A stretch of 64,000 nt of DNA from Monilinia fructicola. Taxonomy: Eukaryota; Ascomycota; Leotiomycetes; Helotiales; Sclerotiniaceae. Position 1 is the stretch's first letter. Every line of letters starts with the position of its first letter. The DNA lies in contig VICG01000004.1 in NCBI GenBank assembly GCA_008692225.1, positions 2,647,001 through 2,711,000 on the forward strand. Reading direction: 5' to 3'. Made by a program: the position numbers and the translations under genes. Under the pieces are notes generated by a model, which made no database searches, was not told the origin of the DNA, and saw only the letters and a list, made by a program, of their open reading frames with translations. Shown here in pieces: positions 53,109-64,000 of the stretch.

Positions 53109-53988
53109 CGTTTTTCATGTTGCCAAACCTCTTATTTCTACCGGTGTTCTATGATTGGTCATAGGCCAGTGTATCTGGGAGGAGTTACAACGGCACGTAC
53201 TGGCGTCAGTACTGTTGTGAATTTCGCGATAATGGGTAAGGTTAGCAACAAGGATGAAAGAAAAATTGCTATTAGCTATTCTCTCTATTGGCACACTTGC
53301 ATTTGGCGCCTGCATGTAGACTTTCTGAATACGGATATTGAGTTCATTTTAGGTAATACCGGGTCAGCGTCGTAGATACAGTAGTCTACTTTTCCCCCCT
53401 CCCTTGCTCTTCCATAAATATATACTTAGAGTTGATTGATTGATGCATCTAGTTCATAGATTAATGATTGAAGTGATCTGGAACTTCAATCCCATCTATG
53501 CTGGCCAATTAAGGGTAGTATTTAGCCAGTTCTCGATCGAAATAAGTATATTGTTGGTAGCAAAAATTAGATTTTGGTAATAAATCCTCTTGTACTGTAC
53601 CAGTACGATTTATATGGGTCGACCCAATATTTAACCTTCTCTATTCACACACAGACTGACACAGTACGGAGTAGGTAAGGAAGATATCGTATGGGACTCA
53701 ATGGGAGGGAGTTTCCGTACGTTAGGCCTTATAAGGATTTGGTGAAGTGGATTTGATGTCCACATAAGCTTTCAGGTCTTTGAGGTTAAAGTCAGCCAAA
53801 AAGGCCCATGGCCCTAATTGAGTATAAGCTACAGATATCGCCGGCTCTCTGGTGTAACTTCTTTGCAAGGTATTCGCATTACCCCATAAATTATACTTTT
53901 TACAGCGTGCATCCCCTGAAAAGAGTCTGAATCCGGATTCCCTATGTAGCCGGCTCTTTTCTCTCATCACGATCTTAATCCCAAGAAA

Positions 53989-54039
53989 GTCAACCAGTCA
54001 ACCAGTCAGCCAGTCAACCAGTCAGCCAGTCAGTCATTC
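53989..54039. repeat. 8 bp minisatellite AGTCARCC, about 6 units
   Basis: Units AGTCAACC and AGTCAGCC roughly alternate, so the higher-order period is partly 16 bp. The array decays into AGTCAGTCATTC. Confidence 0.85.
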
Positions 54040-55406
54040 AATCTGTCCGTTAGTCCCCTCTCTCACAAGCTGATGTTGCAAATTGCACCACGTTCATCAT
54101 ATGTTGTTCAAAAATATACCCCCCCAACGTCTCTGGCATAAATGAGGTAATGATGCATACTGAAGAAAATAATCCTTCATTATCTCCCACATGGTATTGT
54201 GCGGTTATTGAGAAGATGACCACTCAACTACACATACCCTACTGCATACAGCATGTGAAAATTGCAAAACTGCAGGAACAGTACAGTAAGATAACCAACA
54301 TACTTGTTGTAATGTGGAAGGTGGAGTGTGTATTGGTGGGTTGGAATGTGCGGGCAGATAGATGATGTGGTCCTTGACTTGTCGGAAGTACGAAGTAACG
54401 TCGTGATAAGATGGTCGCTTGAGTTCTTGAGTTGGAAGGTAAGCGCGCATTCCTTAGTCAAGGGTATGAATCCTAAGCAAGGGTTTGCAGCTATGGCATA
54501 AGCGGGAACAAGCTTGGTCTCCGTTGAAGTCTTTGTGGATCGAGATCAATAACTACACAAAATTCCATAAGTGGCTCTGTGAAGAATGATTTATTGCATG
54601 ATCCGGTTTTGAACATCCGACAACTGGGCTGTTGCAAGGCCAAGTATGACTGATGAGTCAAAAATAGAGGGAATGGAGACAGCGACATTGTAATTGCCGA
54701 TCATCATGCCTTCTCGCAAACCCTTGAATATTGCAAGTCGGACTTTGTTCTTTGAAGTGTGTGTTGTTTCGCCGTTATGCACAGTTACTCCTTATGATCG
54801 ACCACCATCATATTAGGCCACAAGAGCAGATTGGAAATAGAATGCAAAGGACTGAAAGGAATGCACAAGCTACATAGCCAAGCAAGCATAATTCCACCAT
54901 CAAGTGAAGGCTGTTCTCTGACATGACAGGACAAGCGATGTCTGTGCCTTGAAGACATGTTGCGCTGGGATGATATGCAGAGGGGCGGCCTGGCAACGCA
55001 AGCAGTAAAATTTTCTTCAACCAGGAGCTTTTGACTCCGCAGAAAGGCTGGTAGTGTTTGTCAGTTCCTTGATCGATTTGATGAAATGTTTTACAAGGGG
55101 CTCCTCTGGATTTCACCATGGACTTGTAACTTGGCGTAGAAGGATACGGAAGGAGACAGAGACAGAAGCGTTATCTATCGGGCAGAAGAATCCCCACTTC
55201 CTTTGTAACATCGAGAGAGCGACGATGAAGATCAACTAGCGGTATTGGGTCTTTCTACCTCCTATCCTCCGAAGGATGCTTTTTCTACAATCTCTGGTGG
55301 GTCTTACTACCATTTCCCGCGATGACTTCCCAATGGAGCTTTCGGAGTCATCCTGCAAACAACAATATTAGACCTGCCATTACTTTGTCAACATGGATAT
55401 GAAACT

Positions 55407-55416
55407 TTATATATAG
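55407..55416 (+). promoter_or_regulatory. Possible TATA element of the downstream reductase-like gene
   Basis: TTATATATAG lies about 240 bases before the ATG at 55,650, in otherwise balanced sequence. Position and sequence suit a core promoter with a 5' leader of about 200 bases. There is no other support. Confidence 0.35.
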
Positions 55417-55649
55417 TCTCAGCGTAGTTCCGGCTGCTTCTCAGATCAATCCTTGGTCGAAGTTATCAGAACCAGCTTTTGCTTCAGCTGCTCCAGATCA
55501 AAAGAGCTTCTCCTTGTCCCGCACCTTGGCACACCAAAAGCTAGCAAGAGGACCTCAGCCAATTCTTCACAAGGACTTACTCGGTGATCAACCGACTACA
55601 AGCGACATATCTGTCGTACTCCTTCTTGGTTTAGTTATTCGTTTTCAAC

Positions 55650-57132
55650 ATGGGGGAACCAGAGAAGGCGATTGCGTCGTCTGAAGTTCGCAGCTTGGCG
55701 GACTCGAGCGATATGGGTGAATCAACCAAAGTACCGCCGTCACCCTCTTCTCGCAGCATAACAGAATCGCAGAATTCTGGAGGCTCAAGTGCGATGAAGG
55801 TATCTGTGGACCCCAAACAATTGGAAGATGTCGCAAGACAATCTGCCACACCTATCTTGCGATTTTATCGTTTCATCACTTCTGAATATCGACTCCTTTT
55901 CACACTTGTGTTCTGCCTCAATCTTGGGGGTGTTGTGGGATTTCTCTATGAATGGGCTACCCATGGAACTCCAAGCAAAACAGCAGCTGCCCTGGCAACC
56001 TCAATCAACCTTGTGGTGTCCATCCTTATCCGGGAAGAGCATGTAGTCAATCTTCTCTACACCATTTTTGCTTCCGCGCCGAAGAGTTTCCCTTTATGGC
56101 TTCGTCGACGGATGGGAAAGATCTACCACTTGGGAGGTCTTCATTCGGGATGCGCATCAGCCGCGACCTTTTGGTTCATTCTTCTCTCCATCGAGACTAG
56201 CTGGAGGGGGCCATACCATGCTGAGAAAAATCATTCTACTCATTATAATTTATATTTTGGATATTCTTCTCATATCCATGATCGTCATGGCCCATCCATC
56301 TATTCGTGCAAAACTCCACAACGGGTTTGAACTCATCCATCGTTTTGCTGGAATGGTCAGCCCTGGCTTTGCTCTGGACTCTGACCGTGCTCACCAGTGA
56401 CATTGAGCGGTCTCCGACTCAAAAATTATCCAAGGTATTGCTAGTCAACCCAAACATGTGGCTTCTCGCTGTAGCTACATGGAGCATTATCATGACATGG
56501 CTTAATTGCCGAAAGATCAAGGTTCAATCGGAACAACTTTCAACACATGCCTTACGCATATACTTCGACTACGTTACCCCTTCACCAGGAACAACCATTC
56601 GCATATCCAGTAGACCTCTCTTTGAATGGCATGCTTTTGCCACTGTCGCAGACCCAAAGCGAGATGGATTCTCCCTCATTATCTCAAACGCAGGCGACTG
56701 GACCAAAAAATTGATAAACGAACCACCAAAAGAGATTTGGGCACGCCGCACACCTACCTGCGGAGTTTTACGTATTGCTCCCATGTTCCGAAGCATTCTA
56801 CTTGTAGCCACCGGGTCTGGAATTGCACCCTGTCTGCCGGTCATTCTTGCACACAAAGACCCGAATTAACCTCTTTTGGTCGACTAGAGACCCATTGACG
56901 ACCTACGGTGATGATATTGGTGGCATCATCAAAGCACTGGGGCCGAATGCATACATTCATAATACAACGACTATGGGAAGACCCAAACACACTTCCTCTG
57001 GTGATTCAACAATACCGGGATACTGACTCGGAAGCCGTCATTGTAATTTCAAATCCAAAATTGACCATAAAGCTCGTACAGGATTTGGAATACCTGGGAA
57101 TTCCAGCTTTTGGTCCCATCTGGGACTCGTAG
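55650..57132 (+). pseudogene. TmpL-like / ferric-reductase-like membrane oxidoreductase with four +1 frameshifts
   Basis: The product would be a membrane protein with a cytosolic FAD/NAD(P)-binding module, like the C-terminal half of fungal TmpL and stand-alone relatives; the substrate is unknown. ATG at 55,650 follows TTCAAC. Residues 1-65 are Ser-rich. Hydrophobic segments lie near 82-100, 111-128, 172-181 and 194-215, then WSALALLWTLTVLTS and NMWLLAVATWSIIMTWL. His occur in GGLHSG and ELIHRFAG. Flavin and nucleotide motifs follow in order: RPLFEWHAFA, LLVATGSGIAP, FWSTRDP, and a C-terminal IPAFGPIWDS. The frame changes at 56,226-56,230 (A5 run), about 56,353, about 56,858 and about 56,985. 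At each point, deleting one base joins the family sequence without gap or loss, giving about 492 residues. No introns explain the shifts. It is either a pseudogene or a correct gene in an assembly with insertion errors. Confidence 0.8.
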
Positions 57133-58248
57133 AAGAAGAGTTGTCAATGTTCAACTCCGAGCCTCTATCCTAGTATGCTCAACCATAACGATTACGATTC
57201 ACGAACTATTAATTTCCTTCTAGCCATGATGAATTGAGGGTTACCGTCTCATTTGTTTTGGCGTTTGTTGAGCCTCGTCTTTGAATCCATATGATGGATA
57301 CATGATCTCCAGAGCTGTGTTTTGTTTGTATCTGTTTTCGATACAGAATTGTTGGGAAAAGTCCGATTACATATTAGTCAATTAGATCAATAAAAGCAAG
57401 TATTTTGAAACAACTGTCTTGCAACTTATGTGACATTCGTTTGGATAGAATAGAATGATTCTGTTTTCTGACAGCTGAATGCCGGGGTCTTGATAAACTT
57501 ACCAAATTGGCACTTCTTCCCTAATCCTCCATGACAACTACCTAATGATAGGTCCTCCCTGCAACCTCAAGTTTTCGCCATCTCAGCGTGCCAAAATCCT
57601 AAGGTTCCTGCCACGGGCCGAACATGTGAAATTACGATATTTGAAGTTCAAGCCTCGAGTGGGATATTTGAAGTATAGTTTCGAATGGAGGTGAACTCAT
57701 CAAATCAAGGGTTATGATGTTGTGATAAGTTCATTGTCGAAACACACGCAACTGAACTACACTATAGCGTTTTTAGGATGGAATGTTCAAGAATGGTAGG
57801 ATATACGATTGACTATTGAAGAATTAGCAATGTAAGTCTCACATCATTTTGATATGCAAGATTAGACATGGTCAGATTGGGAATCCATATTACACTATTC
57901 TGTATTCATAACAACGTACCTTGAGTTAGCCGAATGAATTCAAGAGGTGTTGAGATGTGTGGTGATGTTATGAAGAAGAGAAGAAGTGAAATGAGCGTAG
58001 ATTGTGCTCGTTTGTGCCCCTGGTGACTAGCTCTCCAGCTGTTGGTCTGACTAGTAATGGATGTTGTAATGTAACCTCAACATTGATTACATAACCGTAA
58101 GTGCTGATGTGTATATTTATTCCTAGAGTAGTAACCATCAACCTTACTGTAAAAACCTACTTTTACGTCGACACCTATCAAAATATCGGATCATGATCAC
58201 ATCCATCAGCTTCAGCCTCACTTATCATAAATCATTGTCCTATTTACC
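57133..58248. other. Intergenic region with a likely polyadenylation signal
   Basis: The first part is probably the 3' untranslated region of the preceding gene, with AATAAA at 57,389-57,394. I see no supported gene in the rest. Confidence 0.45.
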
Positions 58249-58446
58249 ATGAAGATTTGTCTAGCCAGGCCGATCCCGCGCCAAATGAAGTTGTTGATGT
58301 TGTTGATATTGGTGAATACAATATCTGCTAATTGTTTCTCTTCTTCAATGTTTCACCAGAAAGCAATCATATTTCATCATCATCATCATCATAATTATCT
58401 AATCAAATGTAACCAAACGAAAGGGGGCCTTGCAAGCAATGGGTAG
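58249..58446 (+). CDS. Weak candidate for a small secreted protein
   Basis: A 65-codon frame. From the second ATG (58,285) it reads MKLLMLLILVNTISANCFSS, which looks like a signal peptide with a cleavage site after ISA. A run of six His (a CAT/CAC microsatellite) follows, with one Cys on each side of it. ACC precedes the first ATG. It has no family that I recognise, no visible intron, and the microsatellite could produce the open frame by itself. Equally it could be the first exon of a longer gene, or chance. Confidence 0.2.
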   Translation: MKICLARPIPRQMKLLMLLILVNTISANCFSSSMFHQKAIIFHHHHHHNYLIKCNQTKGGLASNG

Positions 58447-59966
58447 TCTCATACCTTTTCGGACTCAGAGGATGATATGATTTTCAAGTCCAGGTGCTCC
58501 ACTTTGATTAACCGTTGTGCGGTTTGTAAACAATGGAAAAAGTATTTGGAATTGCGATTTGAGAGACTCGCGGGATGCAAAAATATTGGGCTTGAGAAGG
58601 ATTTGAATCCTTTCATCTCTCGTGATTCATCACTGCAGTAGTGTGATATTACCCTGTTCATTCTTTCCTTATGGAGATCTCGGAGGAAGATAGTCAAGAT
58701 AGTGGAGAGGTTTTGTCGAAGTTGACGGCAAGAGCGAGGAGATAGCTTCAACGTGAAGAACTCTGATGAAGCATCGGAAGGAGGGAACTCCTTCTGCCAT
58801 CGTGGCTCATCGTCAATTTCAGTTTCCATTATTCTCGTCACTTTTCTTCCCTGGAGAGAAACTGCAAGATGCGGATTTGACTGACTTTCATGCTCGCGAG
58901 TATGTCAGCCACCTCTCATCATATACTACTACTACTACTGGCTTGAATCAGTGAGACTCAATCTGGAGTAATCTTGTCAAAGCCTACCCGTCAGGCAAGA
59001 TAAAGCCTACCAAAATTCTAGATGCTGGCATGGCTCTTTTCTGCCATTGGACAATACAGGAATCGTACAGCAAGTGACATGATTCGCTGGCACAGAGTAC
59101 TTTCTCTGATGACTTCAGCTACCCTTATCGTGTCCTTGAGGATCTGGTCTTGGGACTACAACGGGAACACAGTCTTCACACAATCGCAAATGGGAAAAGA
59201 ATCCTTCAGTTGGAGCATGGCATTTTACAGGAAGATTGTAACAAGAAACCTTCCATCCTGAACCGGAATATGTATCTGTCAAAATAAAGCAAGTGCAGCA
59301 ATCTTCCTCTTCTGGATACATGTCTATGTATTCATTTTTTCCTTGAGAATTGAAAAATTCCCATTCCCAAATTCAATGTGCCTCAAGTACGTGGATTTTC
59401 ATATCCGTGCTCCTTTAGTTTTTGTAGATACTGAGAAGGAGATTATGGCCATGCATACTGTGCTCTGTTGCCAGGTCTTATCGAACCGTAGCTTGGCTTC
59501 ATCTATATAGCCCGATCCTTTTTTTTCTGTTACAAATCACAAACGAACTCCTTCTCGAGGAAGGGATATAGATCGCGAAAAAGTTTTAGCCTGTTAGTTT
59601 TAACTTCGAGGCAAAATATAGGCAACTTTCATTCATCCAATCTGAACGCAAGGTGTTCCCTTCAGAGCCTCTCCCTTGGAAGGTAGGCCGACAAGTATTT
59701 TTCGAACATCTCCTATGCCTTCATTATACGATTGCTATGTTGGATTTACCACAGAGAATATTGCCTGCGATGTTAAACTTCTCTAATGACCTTTTTGGTT
59801 ACCCAAACCGACCCCAAGAGTCGGTCAAAATTACCATTACTATTGGCAAATGTTCCACGAGGTATGGCTGCGGTTTCTACGACCAGCTCCATATGCTTTC
59901 AGGATTATCAACATCGAGTACCACAATTCCTACGTTGTTTTCGACAGATATCCTTCAAAGGGTTGA
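58447..59966 (+). other. Possible decayed coding fragments, family unknown
   Basis: Several + strand stretches read like protein without forming one gene. They are 58,447-58,641 (contains INRCAVCKQWKKYLELRF), 58,955-59,287 in one frame with a single TGA at 59,075 (contains KPTKILDAGMALFCHW and SDDFSYPYRVLEDLVLGLQR), and 59,703-59,966 in one frame with TAA TGA at 59,784-59,789 (contains WQMFHEVWLRFLRPAPYAF). No splice sites join them convincingly. They may be exons of a decayed gene or chance. I recognise no domain. Confidence 0.25.
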
Positions 59967-62900
59967 CATAGGTGACTGGCAGATGATCAAATCACAATAG
60001 AGAGCGATTTATTCACAGGGAATTTCATGAGCTATCAACCAATTAAGATTTGCCTCAATATCTGGTGAGAGATGTTGGGAACATTTCAATACCAACAGTA
60101 TCGCTGATCTCCATATCTTACCGAAAGTGATATCGAGATTAAAACTTCTGAGATATCCGAGGTAATGATGCCGGTCCAAGGAAAAGAAGCTTGGGTGGAC
60201 AAAGTAATTGGTTTGTTGCAAACATGTAGGATAAAAAATAGTTTTCAATTAATATACATGGTTAGGAAGGCAGTCAGAATGCAGACAGCAGCGCAGGAAA
60301 TTTCTACCACGATGCGAAATTACAGGAATTTAGTAGTAACATAAATTGCTCTTTGCAAGCTCTTTACACCTTTTTGATGGCATTCATGCTTTGCCAATCA
60401 TTTCCAGGAGTGAAACGGCGAGGTAAGATATCTCAATACGGTCGATAAAATCATCGCTTCTACATAAACATGTATTTAATAAACCCGTTGCTGCCGATAT
60501 TCATGTTGATTGATGATGATGAGACGCAATACTAGGTCTACTTGTAAAATTCTGGGATGCTAATGTCATATCACGGATCTAGATACTTGTGGAACATCAT
60601 TGGCGAGTGTGATGAATGGTTTGAGGTGAAATCTATAACCAAGTGCGTAGGAAAAAGGTACCGGGGAGTATTACTTATGATGTTTGAACAAGATTGCGCG
60701 TCACACTTTTCCAGCATTTTTACATTCAATTCAAAACCAAATGGTTAGCTCCAATACGGCGCCTTGATATATGCAGTAGCTCGATAATCTGGCTGGCTTC
60801 TGTTGACTTGAGCGCTGCCATTGCAGCACACTGTTGTCTCCCTCGAGCCTGCGGCTCATTTGTTTTGGTCATATAAGAGAGTTCTCTTATACCCTCCAAC
60901 ATTCTCATCTACAACATTCTCATCCACAAACACCCACCCAATGTCTCTCGTTATTCTTCCCCATATTAATTCAAGTACCTCAATGTCGAGTCATGCATCA
61001 ATGCTCAACGCTTATATATCTGAAGAGAATCTAGCGATTCAACCTCTCCGTCACTTATTGTACTCACCACTGCCATCGAAATCTACTTTCTATATCCAAA
61101 GTTTTAAGATGCATATTTCATCATGATATCATTGAATCTCGCCACATTCCTAAATTAATGACTACTCACTTAACTCCAAGTTCCTTTTTAGTCGTGGCTA
61201 CATTGAACGGACCAATTCGTTATTGCTCATGCCCCCCTCATAACTCATATTAGGCAGTGGTTTCTATGAACTGATAAGACCCAAGCTAGTCATTACCTGA
61301 GTGCTCCAAAAGGCGTGAAGAAATTCTGAAGTGTGGTGTTGTTTTGTACATAAGCAGTAAACTCGGTGTGTATTTCAACTAGTTTTGTAACGTAGCTTGC
61401 TATCAAAAGTCTTTCATGAATTTCATGAGAGAGGTCAGGACTTCTTGAGAATTGAATCTCCTTTCACGTTTCGTTTCTCTTGTCGGGTACGGGAGAATTG
61501 GATCCCTCCCCGACCTAAAACTTCCTACGTCTGCATATCCTTTCGGAATACAAACCAATCCTGATCGTATATAAGAGGTTCCCCATTCATGAGCCCTTGG
61601 AATCACCACCCCCCCTTACTCCATTCCCACATAGGCAGATCCAAGTCCCAAGTTCCAGATAGAATCATCGAATCCCCAAACCAGAGACGCCATTACCCTT
61701 CATCTCGTTGTTCCCAATCCCCCACCCCAAACCGCCTATTTCGCAATATCTATGCCTCGAGCCGAAAAATAAACCAGTATAGGACATACCTAGGTACTCA
61801 AACTTAGGTTTAATCTAATCCCACCTCTGTCTTCCAACTATCATACTCCATACTCCATACCCGAATCACGCAATCTCTATCAATATGGCGTGACAAGACC
61901 GATCGACACAGCCCTATAGCCTTATGAAATCCCAGCTCAGAGACTAATTTCCTCCAATTCTTTATCTTGACGTCGAGCTATCGACTGTATAGACGTACGT
62001 GTAAATAATGTTTGATAAATCACCACGAAGTACGACTTTCACGAGTGCTTTTTATGTACTAGGTACGTTGAACTGTAACGAATACCAGAATCTCGTGAGA
62101 CATTTAAAACACGTTTACGAGTATTAGGTAATCAAGGTCAGGCTCACAATGATTTCATGATTAAATATTGGAAGACCAGACTTCTTGTATATTGAAAGAT
62201 TGAACATCTCCAAGGTTGTATTCTCACTCGTATAGATGGCATTGTTGATAAATCACTCGAAAGCACAAAGGAGGCATTGTTCACAACCACTTTGAGATAC
62301 ATACCTCTTCCTCGAAAGCAAAACATACATGTTTGGAGACAGCAAGTACAGGTCCCTAAAACCAAGTCTGACATACTCCCAAGCCTGAAATGAGCTCTAG
62401 CTTTTACATTCGAATCACGTGGTGCATATATTGCATTCAATTCTGTATATTTCCGTATGATCCATTTCTCCTGTCACGCGTTATTTCATTCCATCTCTTT
62501 TGTCTATTCTGAAAATTCAATTCGCTTCACTGGTCTTCATGTGTAGTATCACCATGGTGGATGGCTATATGATAAAGACATGACTGCAAAGAGTGGCCCA
62601 GGAGTCGTGAGAAATGTGAGCAGCTCACCTAGAGGACAAAAAACATGCGTGATCGACTGTTCAGATTTTTCAACGGTATGGCTGAGGGAGTTATCCTTCG
62701 GTCCCAGGTGTCATTAAAGCAATAGACATGGAAAAAAGATCTCCAATGATATTTTTAATTTTTTATTGAAGGTTATATTCGATTTACATCAAAGGTATGG
62801 TTCCTAAACAGAAGATCAGATAGCTAGCTCTACAGCCTTTCTACCCTCACAATTTGTTCCAGTTAGTAATCATGAAAGCTTCAGTACACAAATGCGCATA

Positions 62901-64000
62901 TATGACTTCAAAGTAGAAATGCAGTTCTCCGATTCCAAAAACGAGAGTCTAAGAGACATAAATTCCCATTGAAATTCGGGTTGATACTTCAATCCCGATG
63001 TGCCCAAACTTGTAATCAAGCCAAGATCAGCATGAGACAGCCCTATGAAACTCAATATTCTTACTCTATTTGAAAGCTGGAAATACTTGGTTCTCGTTTC
63101 GCTCATTCTCGCCCTTCACATCATCATCAGGTCTGACCATACATTTGCTGCTGTTATATTTAAATATTACTGTGTATTGGAACTCATATCGATTTCTGAT
63201 GATCTCAGAGGTCCCGGAATAACTGTAGTTGACAAGACTTGACATATTTTCAATTGCAAGTCGTAATCTTCTCTTCATAAGACCTTGGTGAGTTGAGTTC
63301 CAAGGTTGGACCGTGGACTAATTTTCAGGACGGGGAGCTTCAAAGTACTCCGTAGAAAATCGAATGATAGACCTGGCCCACCATTCATATGTTAGTATCT
63401 GAAAGAACACCGGTATAGAATCTTGTAGGGAATCCCGTTTGTCTCCACAAGAGCACCCCGTCTCGTCGTATAATCGAAGTCAAATATATTAGTCTAACTC
63501 AAGCTACTTGAGGTAAATGAGTATCGGTATTCAAGAATAGTTTACTTGAAATGTAGAAATAGATGTTGCGAAGGGAAACATGAGTCCGGACACAATAACC
63601 TTAGTAGATTATGATTATATAAATATAATTCACAACGGGGTGATGATTACTTACCTGCCGGCATGTCATTGACTCTTCCCAAGTACCAAATAAACGAACC
63701 AATTTCAATTATATTATCACATGAATATCACTGACTATCAATATATTTGTTTGATCTCTACCGGCTAAATGGTTGGATGTGTGGCTTTTGTGACGTTCCC
63801 CTGCGTCGTAAGCCAAAGCCGTTGTCCTGTACATAATACAAGAGAACTAAGTATATTTTCCCCACTAACCTTAAAATAAGGCTTAATCCACCTCGATGAA
63901 ACGAAATATCCATACTTACAGTACTGTATCGTCGTCATTCATCCATGGTCGAGTCGTCGATCATCAAAAAGTCTTGCCCTATGAATGGAATGAATACTGT
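59967..64000. other. Intergenic or unannotatable region
   Basis: Balanced composition, with no gene I can support. A 61-codon frame starts at 60,941 after a CA-rich leader (AACACCCACCCAATG), which is how many fungal starts look, but it has no motif. Other open frames (minus 62,144-62,440, minus 62,870-63,106) are short and unremarkable. Genes with many introns could be missed here by eye. Confidence 0.4.
60872..60891. repeat. Perfect 9 bp-arm palindrome
   Basis: TATAAGAGAGTTCTCTTATA, two 9-base arms around GT. It lies about 50 bases before the CA-rich leader at 60,926, so a role as a regulatory dyad is possible but unsupported. Confidence 0.5.

Larger units (their letters stand above)
51568..55400. 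other. Intergenic, balanced composition, no supported gene
   Basis: About 3.8 kb without a frame I can defend. Open stretches occur on both strands (minus 52,573-52,833, minus 53,722-53,970, minus 54,808-55,119), none with a recognised motif or splice pattern. It holds a TTTTTTATGT triplication near 52,181-52,210 and two 8 bp minisatellites, annotated separately. The first 100 bases or so are probably the 3' untranslated region of the aminopeptidase. Confidence 0.5.

Noticed and set aside
52918..53375. Overlapping open frames rich in HASMPPCL
   Set aside because: They are produced by the 8 bp minisatellite, which reads open in all three forward frames.
54808..55119. 103-codon minus-strand frame upstream of the reductase-like gene
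   Set aside because: No motif, no good start context and no splice continuation; the hydrophobic end alone is not enough to call a gene.

Overview
The window looks like a filamentous ascomycete (Pezizomycotina) genome with two sharply different parts. Positions 1 to about 49,400 are an extremely AT-rich block with no intact gene. Repeat copies there differ mostly by C-to-T and G-to-A changes, the mark of repeat-induced point mutation (RIP). Positions about 49,450-64,000 are of ordinary base composition, with spliceosomal introns and a few genes. I cannot name the species. Leotiomycetes and other lineages with AT-rich isochores fit.

Most of the AT-rich block can be sorted into families by internal comparison. 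Family M1 is a roughly 0.65-0.75 kb element flanked by TA, with ten copies counting one split copy. Family M2 is a roughly 1.1 kb element with a long terminal inverted repeat that starts TACGGTAAATTACT, and it carries a 15-16 bp minisatellite. There is one 2.04 kb pogo/mariner-like transposon. Family L is a non-LTR (LINE-like) retrotransposon with a (TAC)n tail, including one 6.7 kb copy with 14 bp target duplications. There is also one 8.8 kb LTR retrotransposon and one non-RIPped 164 bp solo LTR. From 34.6 to 47.7 kb these are nested about five deep, and the insertion order can be read from target duplications and from paralogous empty sites. An M1-in-unknown-repeat nest lies at 31.2 kb, and pogo-in-M2 and M1-in-M2 nests lie at 14.9-20.8 kb.

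The gene part begins at the isochore edge with a six-exon type 2 methionine aminopeptidase paralog (about 49.9-51.57 kb). All metal ligands are kept at the spacing of the human enzyme, but no obvious start codon is present. A 4 kb stretch with two 8-bp minisatellites follows. Next is a TmpL-like/ferric-reductase-like membrane oxidoreductase (55.65-57.13 kb) broken by four single-base frameshifts, all in the same direction. The remaining 57.1-64 kb has no gene I can recognise, only a weak small secreted-protein candidate and some possible decayed coding fragments. The genes do not form an evident cluster or pathway.
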